From NCBI RefSeq assembly GCF_001570725.1, contig NZ_BCNV01000001.1, positions 3,348,001 to 3,412,000 on the forward strand: 64,000 nt of DNA, written 5' to 3'. Shown in pieces: positions 24,244-32,706 of the stretch. Source of the stretch: Paenibacillus amylolyticus (GTDB lineage: Bacteria > Bacillota > Bacilli > Paenibacillales > Paenibacillaceae). Numbering within the stretch: position 1 is the first letter of the stretch; each line of letters starts with the position of its first letter. The notes beneath the pieces are model-generated. The model had not been told where the DNA came from. It saw only the letters and a list, made by a program, of their open reading frames with translations, and made no database searches. The position numbers were made by a program, and so were the translations under genes.

Positions 24244-25467
24244 ATGAACATCGCATTTTATCCGTACTGGGCTGCCAAAACGCTGCTCTCGCTCATTAAT
24301 GTCATATATATCATGGTTATTACTACGTTTATTTATAGTCAGACTGGATCGGTACTCTATGCTGCCATGTTTCCGTTCATTCGGATCATCGCACACATAA
24401 CATCAGGATTTACTTTACCATTACTTGTGAAGCGTTTCTCATTCTCCAAACTACTGATCACCATTCCCGTAGCCAAAGCATTCCTCATGACTGGGATAGC
24501 GATTTCGTTGAACCACTTGACCACACAACTGCCACTTCTATTAATCGGGGTTGTCATTCTATCCTTTTTGGAAGGCTGGGAATCTCCATTACTGGATACT
24601 TTAACGCCACGGTTGGTTCAGGGAGAAGATTTGGCGAAGACCAATAGTCTCCTCTCTTTCTCCAATCAGACGGTGACCATCGTCGGGTTCGCCATGACGG
24701 GATTTGCCGTGATGAACTGGGGAGCGTCACAGACCTTCTGGGCAGCTACAAGCCTGTCCTGGGCTGTTCTGATCTTCCTGATTGCCCTTGGATCGCTCAC
24801 ACGGGATATAGAACAACCCGAGAAATTGATCGTCACACGAAAAGTACTGCGAAAAGGCTGGAGCATGCTTTGGACAATTCCATCCTTACGACTAATTACA
24901 CTTATGGACGTCACCCAAGCTCTTGCGGGGTCCATCTGGATCGGAGCGATTACGCTGGCCTTTGCGAAAGAAGCTCTGGCACGAGGAGAAGGTTGGTGGG
25001 GACTCATGAACTCGAGTTACGCTGCCGGAACCATGCTTGGAGGTATTCTGGCTCTGGCTCTGGCCAAACGGATTCAGAAGCACTTGATCGCCAGCATGAC
25101 CATGGGTTCTCTTCTCCTCAGCCTGATGACCATCGTTTATGGTCTCAACAGCCTGCCATGGCTCGCACTGGCGTTATGTATACTTATGGGCCCTGTCTAC
25201 CAGATTCGTGATATGGCTCAACAGACAGCGTTTCAGAGAAGTGTGCCCGCTGAATCCTTGTCCCAGGTATACGCCGCACAGGGCGTCCTGATCTCCACGG
25301 TTATGAGTGTATCCATCGTCATTTTCGGTCTAGTCGTCGATCAACTAGACGTTCGATGGGTATACCTTATCGGTGGAGCCTTGTTTATCGTGTCAGCGAT
25401 ATGCTCTATATCGTTGAACCGGGTGCACAGGAACGAGCATATTGTTAAGCATACGAAAAATATGTAA
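24244..25467 (+). CDS. MFS transporter
   Basis: A 407-residue polytopic protein with about 12 hydrophobic segments, typical of major facilitator efflux carriers of the MFS_3/EntS-like type. It begins MNIAFYPYWAAKTLLSLINVIYI; the cytoplasmic loop between the two halves carries GSLTRDIEQPEKLIVTRKV. The C-terminus is basic (NRVHRNEHIVKHTKNM). An AAAGGA site precedes the ATG at a long spacing. No regulator adjacent. Substrate unknown; drug or metabolite efflux is most likely. Confidence 0.86.
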   Translation: MNIAFYPYWAAKTLLSLINVIYIMVITTFIYSQTGSVLYAAMFPFIRIIAHITSGFTLPLLVKRFSFSKLLITIPVAKAFLMTGIAISLNHLTTQLPLLLIGVVILSFLEGWESPLLDTLTPRLVQGEDLAKTNSLLSFSNQTVTIVGFAMTGFAVMNWGASQTFWAATSLSWAVLIFLIALGSLTRDIEQPEKLIVTRKVLRKGWSMLWTIPSLRLITLMDVTQALAGSIWIGAITLAFAKEALARGEGWWGLMNSSYAAGTMLGGILALALAKRIQKHLIASMTMGSLLLSLMTIVYGLNSLPWLALALCILMGPVYQIRDMAQQTAFQRSVPAESLSQVYAAQGVLISTVMSVSIVIFGLVVDQLDVRWVYLIGGALFIVSAICSISLNRVHRNEHIVKHTKNM

Positions 25468-25470
25468 ATC

Positions 25471-25497
25471 AAAAAGACGAGCAGCATCTGCTCGTCC
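25471..25497 (-). terminator. terminator between convergent genes
   Basis: Stem gacgagcag/ctgctcgtc followed on the minus strand by TTTTTGATTT; serves the DUF1904 gene and possibly the MFS gene. Confidence 0.74.
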
Positions 25498-25506
25498 CTC
25501 ACACCC

Positions 25507-25836
25507 TCAATCCAATCGATAATCTGTCAGCGGCTTGCCTTGTTTATAATACAAAGTGGGTGACAATATATTGAAGAAAATATGCACATCCGGCATGTAC
25601 GCTTCTTCCAGAATAGCCTGCAACGACGATGCAATCCGATTATGAATCTCCTGATCACGTTGAAACATCAAAATCTCTATAGAAGCTGGAGAAGGCGTTA
25701 GCGCTTGTACATCATGACGCTCTGCCTTCATTCTCTCCTGTGGAATATGAGTAATTAGGGCCATCTTCTCTGTAATTTGGGGTACAACTTCCTCTAGCTG
25801 AGGACCTGTGAATCCTTTAAAGCGAATAAACGGCAT
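25507..25836 (-). CDS. DUF1904 family protein (tautomerase-like fold)
   Basis: A 109-residue cytosolic protein, MPFIRFKGFTGPQLEEVVPQ..., with VEILMFQRDQE-type core (here IEILMFQRDQEIHNRIASSL) and HIFFNILSPTLYYKQGKPL. The N-terminal Pro after Met and the repeated beta-alpha-beta pattern match DUF1904, related to tautomerases. Activity is not established. GAAGGGA precedes the ATG at 25836; a longer frame lacks a site. It follows the YjcZ-like gene at 25995 on the same strand by 158 bp. Confidence 0.8.
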   Translation of the reverse strand: MPFIRFKGFTGPQLEEVVPQITEKMALITHIPQERMKAERHDVQALTPSPASIEILMFQRDQEIHNRIASSLQAILEEAYMPDVHIFFNILSPTLYYKQGKPLTDYRLD

Positions 25837-25994
25837 TGCTATCCCTTCAATCTCTGTTAATAGTCTCTTATGTGATTTTAAGCACATTGTTTTCAGTTGT
25901 CAAATGTCATTGAAGGTATCTGTTGCTTCATATACTAGGGAAAGCCCCGCTGAAGTCTCAGCGGAGCCATTGCCTGCACGATTCTATACGCGAC

Positions 25995-26111
25995 TTACAG
26001 CCAGAAAGATTTTGTGATGATTACGAGCAGAATGAAAAGCACGAGAATTGCACTTGTGGAAGTCCATCCGCCGCCACCAACATTACAACAACCGTATCCA
26101 ACTTGACTCAT
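25995..26111 (-). CDS. YjcZ-like tiny membrane protein (second paralogue)
   Basis: A 38-residue protein, MSQVGYGCCNVGGGGW..., with one membrane helix (AILVLFILLVIITKSF). AAGGAGG lies 9 nt before the ATG. Its helix and the preceding WTST are almost identical to the paralogue at 12316-12444, and the head again carries Gly, Tyr and Cys. Sporulation-associated by family; function unknown. Confidence 0.82.
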   Translation of the reverse strand: MSQVGYGCCNVGGGGWTSTSAILVLFILLVIITKSFWL

Positions 26112-26227
26112 TTGATTGGCCTCCTTTGAATTTCAAGGTATGCCATAACATATGCGTATTCCCTGGAAGTGACCGGGCGAATCGGCAAGTTCAGCAGCCC
26201 ATTCATCTTGGATTCATGCCCGGTAAC

Positions 26228-26902
26228 TTAACCGTATGGAACGATGGTAATATTCACTCGGTTTTGTAGCGACTTCTGAGATGATGGGTCTGTACTCCCT
26301 CTGCCCAAAAGGATTGTACGAGTACGTGTATCACTTCGGGATGCCAAAACAACTTCTCCATCAGGTGTTATACAATAAGCGATTGGAATGGAGATGTCGC
26401 TATCACGGTACGAACCATCCGCATGGCTTGTTCCCATGACAATACATTGATGCTGCAAGGCAATCTGCCGAGCCTCTTCGACCCATTCACTATACTGCTC
26501 TTCACTGAACATGCCCACACCAATGGAATGCATAATGATATCCACACTTTCTATATTCTCGTTGCGAAATCCTTGCAGGACCAACTCATCACACAACAAA
26601 GTGCTTATTACCCACCCCTGTTCCTCAACCGTCTCAGCAGGTGTATATTTGGCTTTCTCCAATACAATCTCTCCGGCCTTACTGATGATAATTGATCTGT
26701 CCTTTGGACGTTCATCCAGTCTGCGATGGCCTGATGCAATCATGGTTCCATTTTCAGCCGCCAACCTGCAAGCTTCCTCAACATTCTGGTTCAGATATCC
26801 TTCAGGAAAAAATAATACATCTGCATCAGGATGTTGCTTGAGTTCAGCTTCAAGCTGCAGCAAATGCTGTTCCAGCCTCGGTTGTCCAATGATAATCTTC
26901 AT
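26228..26902 (-). CDS. carbon-nitrogen hydrolase (nitrilase superfamily)
   Basis: A 224-residue compact nitrilase-fold protein. The Glu-Lys-Cys triad is visible: FFPEGYL (Glu near residue 34), LEKAKYTPAE (Lys near 83) and STLLCDEL (Cys near 101). Substrate unknown: an amide, nitrile or carbamoyl compound. The protein is shorter than typical family members (about 260-300). The start at 26902 is preferred because GGGGGA precedes it and a terminator for the upstream gene lies at 26921-26965, before the longer in-frame start could be used. Confidence 0.86.
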   Translation of the reverse strand: MKIIIGQPRLEQHLLQLEAELKQHPDADVLFFPEGYLNQNVEEACRLAAENGTMIASGHRRLDERPKDRSIIISKAGEIVLEKAKYTPAETVEEQGWVISTLLCDELVLQGFRNENIESVDIIMHSIGVGMFSEEQYSEWVEEARQIALQHQCIVMGTSHADGSYRDSDISIPIAYCITPDGEVVLASRSDTRTRTILLGRGSTDPSSQKSLQNRVNITIVPYG

Positions 26903-26920
26903 CTGGTATCCCCCATTCAT

Positions 26921-26965
26921 AAATAAAAGCCGGTTCATACCTGAATAAGGTACGAAACCGGCTTA
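26921..26965 (-). terminator. Rho-independent terminator
   Basis: Long stem aagccggtttcgtacc/aggtatgaaccggctt followed by TTATTTATG on the minus strand, downstream of the small gene at 27072. Confidence 0.78.
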
Positions 26966-27071
26966 AAGGTTGTACGGACAGAACACTGCTCATCGTACTT
27001 CGCTTCAAGAGTAATTGTTCTCATGTTATTGCTCGGTGAAACAATTACCTTTACAGTTCAATGGTATGTAG

Positions 27072-27251
27072 TTAGGCATTTCTACGTTCAATACTATCAT
27101 AGATGGCCTGTCCATCATAGCTTCGATCTGTAGCGATATCTTTTACAAAGAGGGCGCTGCCTGCTGCACTATTTGCATTTACAGACAGAAAGCTAACTGC
27201 ACCCACAACCCACATCAACGGATATAATGCAACGGATAAGACTTTTTTCAT
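27072..27251 (-). CDS. small exported or membrane-anchored protein
   Basis: A 59-residue protein, MKKVLSVALYPLMWVVGAVSFLSVNANSA..., with a signal-like hydrophobic N-terminus and a short polar tail ATDRSYDGQAIYDSIERRNA. AAAGGAG lies before the ATG at 27251; a longer frame has no site. No family recognised. It is followed by a terminator. Confidence 0.68.
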   Translation of the reverse strand: MKKVLSVALYPLMWVVGAVSFLSVNANSAAGSALFVKDIATDRSYDGQAIYDSIERRNA

Positions 27252-27390
27252 ATCTTTGTCTCCTTTTCTGCTCAAACAGATGATTGGTTGAATATCCCAT
27301 TAATACGATTACAACCCAATTAGGTTTCAATTTTATATACAACCATCACTATTTCTAGACATATAGGAGACAGGACTTCAATTATTCCGT

Positions 27391-28947
27391 TCAGATCAAC
27401 TCGAAACTCTGGAGTAACGCTGCTGCCTCTTCGTGATCGGGTTCCAGGGCAAGTACTTTATGGGTATAGGACAAGGTTTCTTCTTCCAGTTCAAGTTCAT
27501 AACAGCACACAGCCAAGTCGTACAAGACTGCCGGATTATGGTTACTCGGATCTGCAACCAACGATATCTCCAGAAACCGTTTCGCATCCTCATACATATA
27601 CATTTCATATAATAACTGTCCTGCCAGAAATGCGAGTCCCCCTTGCTGCTCCATCACATAGTAGGACGACCACATCGTATGAATGCCAGACTGAATATCA
27701 AGCATTTCCTCATCACTTGCATCAGGAAGAAGACTGGAAATATGCGTAGCACTGTGAATCAAGAACTCAGCATCATATCCACCCAGACGCCAAAACGGCA
27801 AAATATGCTTCAACTCCATACTCTCTATTTGAGAGTCTACCCATTGTTTCATACTGAAAAAGTCATCCGGTCCAAAACGTTCAACAAATCGATGGTAGGC
27901 CAGTCGCGTGTTCACATAACCGATCGGTTCGTTCACCATTAACATGCACCCAACGTTCAGATCTTTATAATGATGTGTTGTGAATCGCGTATGTGCTCCC
28001 TGTTGTTCCAAGACGTATTGAATCGCATGGTAATTAGCCGTTAAAGAAAAACTCCCGTGCAGAACGAATTCAGGTGGCTCTGCGAACTTCCAGTTATCCA
28101 GTCGATGATCTCCTTTATCAGCGGTTATCAACACATAACCAGACTGTGACAGCTTGTTCAACCGTTCGAGACAGGACAATCCAATAGCGGGGAAAAGGAT
28201 GTGTGAATCCTCCAGCTCCGCCTTATACAATGTGATCAGTTCTGAATACGGATAGTTATCTGCACTGTATTCGGGCGCCCGGCGATACTCATAACTCAGC
28301 GTCATATTCTTCAGCATCTCGGCGGGTTCAAGATCATGACGACGATCCGGAGACTGAACAAGCAGATCACACTCATAGATCTCGCCATCCCCAATATAGA
28401 TTAATTCCTGCGGAATGCTGTCAAAAAAGTAATTGGCAATCAACAACAACGGTTGTTTCAGATCACCCGGCCGAATAACTGTACCCGCAACGACCAGTTT
28501 TAGCTCCGTATCTGCTACAGCGTCAAAACGTGCAAAATCCACTATACCTTCTTGAATAAAGGATTGCATGGATGGATGCTCTCTCCAACCCCGTACATTC
28601 TCCGCTACGAGATCTGTCAATACATATCTGAAAGGAGGTAAATCTATTCCTGCAAAATCCTTTAATTCAATCAGTTTAAGCAGGATTTGGTGTGCCAAAC
28701 GCCCTACACCCGCCCCAAGCTCCAGAATGGTCACGGTCTCGGTAATCTGTCCCTTGTTTGCGAGGTCCTGAAGAAATCCAAAAATCATCTCTGCATAAGC
28801 CGTGGCAATCAGCGGATTACTGGTAATATATTGAGGGACCTGATTCTCTGTCCAAGCCTCTAGCCCCTTTTGTTCATAATAAGCTCTCTGCCAATCCCAG
28901 ACCGGAGCTTCGCTGTAACGAAAACGTTGACTTTCATTTGACGTCAT
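27391..28947 (-). CDS. class I SAM-dependent methyltransferase with C-terminal TPR-like region
   Basis: A 518-residue cytosolic protein. The SAM-binding motif ILELGAGVGRLAHQILL is near residue 73, followed by YVLTDLV and LLLIANYFFDSIPQELIY, a layout similar to MidA/NDUFAF7-type methyltransferases. The last about 110 residues read as TPR-like helices (YEDAKRFLEISLVADPSNHN, LYDLAVCCYELELEEETLSY, LEPDHEEAAALLQ). Substrate unknown, probably a protein given the TPR part. The ribosome binding site is weak (AGGG). Monocistronic. Confidence 0.82.
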   Translation of the reverse strand: MTSNESQRFRYSEAPVWDWQRAYYEQKGLEAWTENQVPQYITSNPLIATAYAEMIFGFLQDLANKGQITETVTILELGAGVGRLAHQILLKLIELKDFAGIDLPPFRYVLTDLVAENVRGWREHPSMQSFIQEGIVDFARFDAVADTELKLVVAGTVIRPGDLKQPLLLIANYFFDSIPQELIYIGDGEIYECDLLVQSPDRRHDLEPAEMLKNMTLSYEYRRAPEYSADNYPYSELITLYKAELEDSHILFPAIGLSCLERLNKLSQSGYVLITADKGDHRLDNWKFAEPPEFVLHGSFSLTANYHAIQYVLEQQGAHTRFTTHHYKDLNVGCMLMVNEPIGYVNTRLAYHRFVERFGPDDFFSMKQWVDSQIESMELKHILPFWRLGGYDAEFLIHSATHISSLLPDASDEEMLDIQSGIHTMWSSYYVMEQQGGLAFLAGQLLYEMYMYEDAKRFLEISLVADPSNHNPAVLYDLAVCCYELELEEETLSYTHKVLALEPDHEEAAALLQSFELI

Positions 28948-29095
28948 TAAAATAGAACCCTGCTTTCTGTAACTAATTTCATAAGATTCTCAGATGTTCA
29001 CGGAATACTTTATTTCGAATACCATTCAATCTCTGTAATGCATTATATCATAGAACCCTGTCTACTCGATGGAGTTCAGTCTTCCCCCTCAACAA

Positions 29096-29122
29096 GAAAA
29101 AAACCTGCTTTTGAGGGCAGGT
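29096..29122 (-). terminator. Rho-independent terminator
   Basis: Stem acctgc/gcaggt followed by TTTTTTTC on the minus strand, downstream of the 29186-29611 gene. Confidence 0.8.
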
Positions 29123-29185
29123 CTATGATGTTCTTCATTTAAGAAGAATATTGATCTAGTTTTACTTAGGCTAGGACACTCAATA

Positions 29186-29611
29186 TTAGTCGGAATACAA
29201 CACTCCGTCGAAGTTCTCAGGACCTACACGGATCGTACCCAACAAGTTGGAGCTCACAAATGCAGTGTACGTCAATTGAGGTGTAATTGGTGGGTTGAAG
29301 TCATCGGCGGAGAAGGTAATAATCTGAGGTGCCAGAATGCTCAAGCTAAATGTGGAAGTTGCAGAATAAATAACAGGATCTGTTGGCGCAGTACCTCTGA
29401 CAATTGTGATGGTGATACCAACGAGTGCCAAAGGAAGTTGCACAGACACCGTTCCTTTGAATTGTACCCGCGGGTTTGCTCCAATGCCAGCAGTGGTTAT
29501 CAAACCGATTTGTCCAAATAATTGTGGCGTGTTAATTACAAGGATTGGTATGGCGATTGAGTTAGCCAAACTCGCATTCTGCGATGTTCTTGCATCAATA
29601 AATTGACTCAT
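29186..29611 (-). CDS. possible spore-surface or exosporium-type protein
   Basis: A 141-residue beta-rich protein without signal peptide: MSQFIDARTSQNASLANSIA, then INTPQLFGQIGLITTAG, VQFKGTVSVQLPLALVGITI, SATSTFSLSI and ITFSADDFNPPITP. The composition (Ser/Thr/Ile-rich strands, no Lys in most of the chain) and the opening resemble C-terminal jelly-roll domains of exosporium proteins such as BclA, but I cannot assign a family firmly. AGGAGG lies before the ATG. A CATATACTA sequence upstream fits mother-cell sigma factors, supporting a spore role. Confidence 0.6.
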   Translation of the reverse strand: MSQFIDARTSQNASLANSIAIPILVINTPQLFGQIGLITTAGIGANPRVQFKGTVSVQLPLALVGITITIVRGTAPTDPVIYSATSTFSLSILAPQIITFSADDFNPPITPQLTYTAFVSSNLLGTIRVGPENFDGVLYSD

Positions 29612-29640
29612 GAAATCTACCTCCTATGTGTGGGATAGGA

Positions 29641-29649
29641 TAGTATATG
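29641..29649 (-). promoter_or_regulatory. possible sigma-K/sigma-E -10 element
   Basis: Minus-strand CATATACTA fits the CATANNNTA -10 pattern of mother-cell sporulation sigma factors, 30 bp upstream of the spore-surface-like gene. A matching -35 is not clear. Confidence 0.4.
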
Positions 29650-29758
29650 CGAGATTTGGTGTACGGCGTGGACATACACTGAATTGCGCAAAAAAGGGCA
29701 TATTAGAAACACTCTATTAACAAATTACCTTTTTGGCTCTAGCACCTAAATGAAGACA

Positions 29759-29787
29759 GAAAAAAACCCTTGCTAGGCAAGGGTTTT
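29759..29787 (-). terminator. terminator of the tRNA pair
   Basis: Stem aacccttgc/gcaagggtt followed by TTTTT on the minus strand. Confidence 0.85.
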
Positions 29788-29795
29788 AAGAGTAT

Positions 29796-29868
29796 GGGCC
29801 CTACAGGACTCGAACCTGTGACCAATCGGTTATGAGCCGACCGCTCTAACCAACTGAGCTAAGGGCCC
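29796..29868 (-). tRNA. tRNA with anticodon CAT (Ile2 or elongator Met)
   Basis: A 73-nt cloverleaf on the minus strand: acceptor gggccct/agggccc, D-arm gctcagttggttagagc, anticodon stem gtcgg/ccgat with loop ctcataa (CAT), T-arm acagg-ttcgagt-cctgt, discriminator A. CCA not encoded. The G-C-rich acceptor resembles tRNA-Ile2 (lysidine-modified), but elongator tRNA-Met shares the loop and cannot be excluded. Confidence 0.85.
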
Positions 29869-29924
29869 TAGACATAATGTATAACGTGCAGATGATGGCT
29901 GTGAATCATCCAAGTGAAACTAAA

Positions 29925-29998
<74 letters not shown>

Positions 29999-30069
29999 TC
30001 AGTAAAAAATATTAAAACAGCGACTTAATTAATATACACCATTCTATCCTAATAAGTCAAGGGGTAATG

Positions 30070-30234
30070 TCAGGGAATAAATCGAACACCGTAACGACCT
30101 TTGCGTGAACGATACACTTCGACTTCTGCCGGTTCATTATGACCGTAGATCCACCCATCCTGCTCCATTCGTTTCGCCAGACATCCTGCTTGAAATTTGG
30201 TTGCATACAACTTGCTGAAATATACCCAGTGCAT
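30070..30234 (-). CDS. 54-residue conserved-looking small protein
   Basis: A small soluble protein, MHWVYFSKLYATKFQAGCLAKRMEQ..., continuing DGWIYGHNEPAEVEVYRSRKGRYGVRFIP. GGAAAGGA precedes the ATG at 30234; an ATG nine codons upstream lacks a site. The strand pattern suggests a small alpha-beta fold. No family recognised. It lies between the tRNA pair and a terminator. Confidence 0.62.
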   Translation of the reverse strand: MHWVYFSKLYATKFQAGCLAKRMEQDGWIYGHNEPAEVEVYRSRKGRYGVRFIP

Positions 30235-30295
30235 ACAGCTCGTCCTTTCCGGAGTCGTCATTTATTCCTGCTTTTTGTAGAATACCCCATTTCCA

Positions 30296-30337
30296 TAAAA
30301 ATAGCCGCCAAAGATTAAAATCTTCAGCGGCTATCCT
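30296..30337 (-). terminator. terminator of the five-gene ABC operon
   Basis: Stem atagccgc...gcggctat with inner agatt/aatct pairing, followed by TTTTTATGG on the minus strand. Confidence 0.84.
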
Positions 30338-30368
30338 TAAAATGATGATATGACTACATCATCAAATC

Positions 30369-31820
30369 TCATTGAAACGTAGCTTTAGGATCCTTTTTCA
30401 ATTTCTCTAACATCTCGTTACCTTTAGCTGCCCATTCGCCAAGCGCTTTTTTTGGTGTCTTTTTGTTCTCAAGTACCTGGTTGAAATATTCCATGCCTTT
30501 TTCGTTTACTTGCCATAAGCCTGGAGATTTTTGATAGAGTTTATCCAGGTTGGTATTCGTTGGTGGGATTGGCTTCAAAGAATAGAATGCTTGAATGTTG
30601 TAATCCAGGCCATCTTTTGGCTTGATGAAGCTCTTACGGGATACCATCTCATAGCTGCTACGAGCCTTGATTTTCGCCCAATCTTCACTGTTCATGTACT
30701 TGATCAGTTCCCACGCGTCATCTGGATTCTGAGCCGCACTGTTGATTGCCATCAGGTTGCTCAGATAGATGTTACCTCCGATTTCAGGCGCTTCCGGGTG
30801 AACCGGAGGTGTGACGACATCCCAATCTACCTTTGTAAAATCTTTCATCTTATCCGCATTTTTATTCGCATCAATTAATTGATTAATATAGCTGTAATCA
30901 CCAATAACCATGGCTGATTTGCCGCTCAGGAACAGGTCACCCTGAACTGGATCATAACGTCCACTCGGATCCTGATCCTGTGGTTCGTCGCCTTTAGGGA
31001 TAACTTTGTCAATCGCAAGTTTACTGATCGTGCTCCATACTTTCTCCCATTGAGGAGAATCCACAGTCATTTTTTCAGCTTTATCGTCAAACGTCTTCAG
31101 CTGCAAAGAACTGTAATACTGTTGCATGGAGTAGTACGGCGAACCGCCCTGATATGTCGTGAAGGAGAAACCAAATACATGGTCTTTACCCTCCCCTTTC
31201 GTAAGACGGGTACCCAGATTGAAGATATCATCCCAAGTCATGTTGTCCGTTGGTGGTTCCACGCCTGCTTTTTCAAACAAACCCTTGTTATAGAACAAAG
31301 CAGAGGAGGAGAACGTTGGTGTCAATGCATAGATACTCTGATCCCCAAGGTCCTTAATTCCCTCCAGCACACTAGGCACAATATCAGTGGTATCAAACTT
31401 GTCTTCCTGCATCAATGGGTCCAGCTGTTTCACGAGATTCTCCTGAATTAATGATTTGACTGTTGCGGTATCCGCCACGATGACGTCAACCGGGTTATCC
31501 CCAGTCATAATCTTCTTCAGACTTTCCATCGTATCCGGGACTTCCGGCTGTTCTTCGGTGTTACCATACCCATACATGCTGCTCTGATCAACAGCAGCTA
31601 CAATTTCGATCGTTACATTGGGGTGTGTCAGTTCAAAAGCATCGGTGAATTGCTGACGGAAGTAACTGTCATCCTGTCCTCCCCACAACGTAGCCACACG
31701 TAATACACGCTGCTCCGTATCCTTGGCCTCACTTGCCGTACAACCGGCAATCAGCGGCAGTGCTAGCGTTGCAGTAACGATGACAGCCAGCACACGTTTT
31801 CCCCACATACTATTCTTCAT
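30369..31820 (-). CDS. family 1 extracellular solute-binding lipoprotein
   Basis: A 483-residue lipoprotein: signal MKNSMWGKRVLAVIVTATLA, lipobox LIAGC near residue 26, then a periplasmic-binding-protein fold beginning RVLRVATLWGGQDDSYFRQQ, typical of sugar-type (CUT1) binding proteins. GAGGGGG precedes the ATG. Unusually, no CUT1 permeases are near; it is the last gene of an operon encoding MacA/FtsX-type components and two ATPases, 20 bp after the ATPase-AbrB gene. Ligand unknown. Confidence 0.92.
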   Translation of the reverse strand: MKNSMWGKRVLAVIVTATLALPLIAGCTASEAKDTEQRVLRVATLWGGQDDSYFRQQFTDAFELTHPNVTIEIVAAVDQSSMYGYGNTEEQPEVPDTMESLKKIMTGDNPVDVIVADTATVKSLIQENLVKQLDPLMQEDKFDTTDIVPSVLEGIKDLGDQSIYALTPTFSSSALFYNKGLFEKAGVEPPTDNMTWDDIFNLGTRLTKGEGKDHVFGFSFTTYQGGSPYYSMQQYYSSLQLKTFDDKAEKMTVDSPQWEKVWSTISKLAIDKVIPKGDEPQDQDPSGRYDPVQGDLFLSGKSAMVIGDYSYINQLIDANKNADKMKDFTKVDWDVVTPPVHPEAPEIGGNIYLSNLMAINSAAQNPDDAWELIKYMNSEDWAKIKARSSYEMVSRKSFIKPKDGLDYNIQAFYSLKPIPPTNTNLDKLYQKSPGLWQVNEKGMEYFNQVLENKKTPKKALGEWAAKGNEMLEKLKKDPKATFQ

Positions 31821-31840
31821 TTCCCAGTTCCCCCTCTTAA

Positions 31841-32704
31841 TTATCTTGGCGGTGTAATGACAATTCGTTCACCGTCAAACTCCAATGTAGCCCGGTTATC
31901 AATGGATAAGGCCTCCAGATACTCTTTTGGCACCTGAAGCCGTCCGGCACGGTCAATAATGACAAATGCTTCGTGAATGTCCGGCATACCCGCATCGGAC
32001 AAGCTATGTTCATCATCCAGATTCGGGTTACGCTTCACAAACTCGGTACTGGTCAAGCCATCCCGAATCGCAACGATCCGGTCCACCTTGCCAGCAAGCG
32101 TCAAGTCATGCGTAACAATGACAATGGTAACGCCGAGTTCCTTATTCATTCTTCTGAAAATGCCCATGATCGTATCACATGTCTCGGAATCGACCGATCC
32201 TGTTGGTTCATCTGCAAGCAGGATTTTGGGACGATTGGATAAGGAGATCGCAATCGCTACCCGTTGCTGCTCTCCTCCGGACAATTGATGCAATTTGTTA
32301 TGCATCCGATCCTTAAGGCCTACCCATTCGAGCAATTGTTTTGCATAAGCACGATCACGTTTGCCCCCCAGAATCATGGGTGTCTCCACATTTTCGAGTG
32401 CCGTGAGATAAGGCAGCAGGTTACGACCGTTATTTTGCCAGATAAAACCTACGGTATGACGTTTGTACTCGACAAGTTGGGCATCTGTCATCTTCAGCAG
32501 ATCCCAGTCTCCCACAACAGCCGTACCGGCAGTAGGACGATCAAGTCCGCCCAGAATGTTCAGCAGCGTGGATTTACCGCTACCGCTGTTACCGATGATG
32601 GCCATCATTTCACCTTGATTGACAGTCAGGTTGAGACCCTGAAGGGCAACGACTTCCACATCGCTGGATTTAAAAATTTTGACAAGTCCTTCGCATTGGA
32701 TCAC
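31841..32704 (-). CDS. ABC ATPase (LolD/MacB type) fused to an AbrB-like C-terminal domain
   Basis: A 287-residue protein. Residues about 1-220 are a LolD/MacB-type ATPase: Walker A IGNSGSGKSTLLN, Q-loop GFIWQNNGRNLLPY, signature LSGGEQQRVAIA, Walker B ILLADEPTG, H-loop IVTHD. After an acidic linker (NPNLDDEHSLSDAGMPD), residues about 245-285 read AFVIIDRAGRLQVPKEYLEA and RATLEFDGERIVITPP, the swapped-hairpin pattern of AbrB/SpoVT domains. The start is GTG, with GGAGAGG upstream. It sits 2 bp after the permease gene. The AbrB part may dimerise the ATPase or sense something; its role is not known. Confidence 0.88.
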   Translation of the reverse strand: MIQCEGLVKIFKSSDVEVVALQGLNLTVNQGEMMAIIGNSGSGKSTLLNILGGLDRPTAGTAVVGDWDLLKMTDAQLVEYKRHTVGFIWQNNGRNLLPYLTALENVETPMILGGKRDRAYAKQLLEWVGLKDRMHNKLHQLSGGEQQRVAIAISLSNRPKILLADEPTGSVDSETCDTIMGIFRRMNKELGVTIVIVTHDLTLAGKVDRIVAIRDGLTSTEFVKRNPNLDDEHSLSDAGMPDIHEAFVIIDRAGRLQVPKEYLEALSIDNRATLEFDGERIVITPPR

Positions 32705-32706
32705 GT

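Noticed and set aside
26903..26938. Longer nitrilase start
   Set aside because: The 12-residue extension overlaps a strong terminator hairpin; the ATG at 26902 has its own GGGGGA site.
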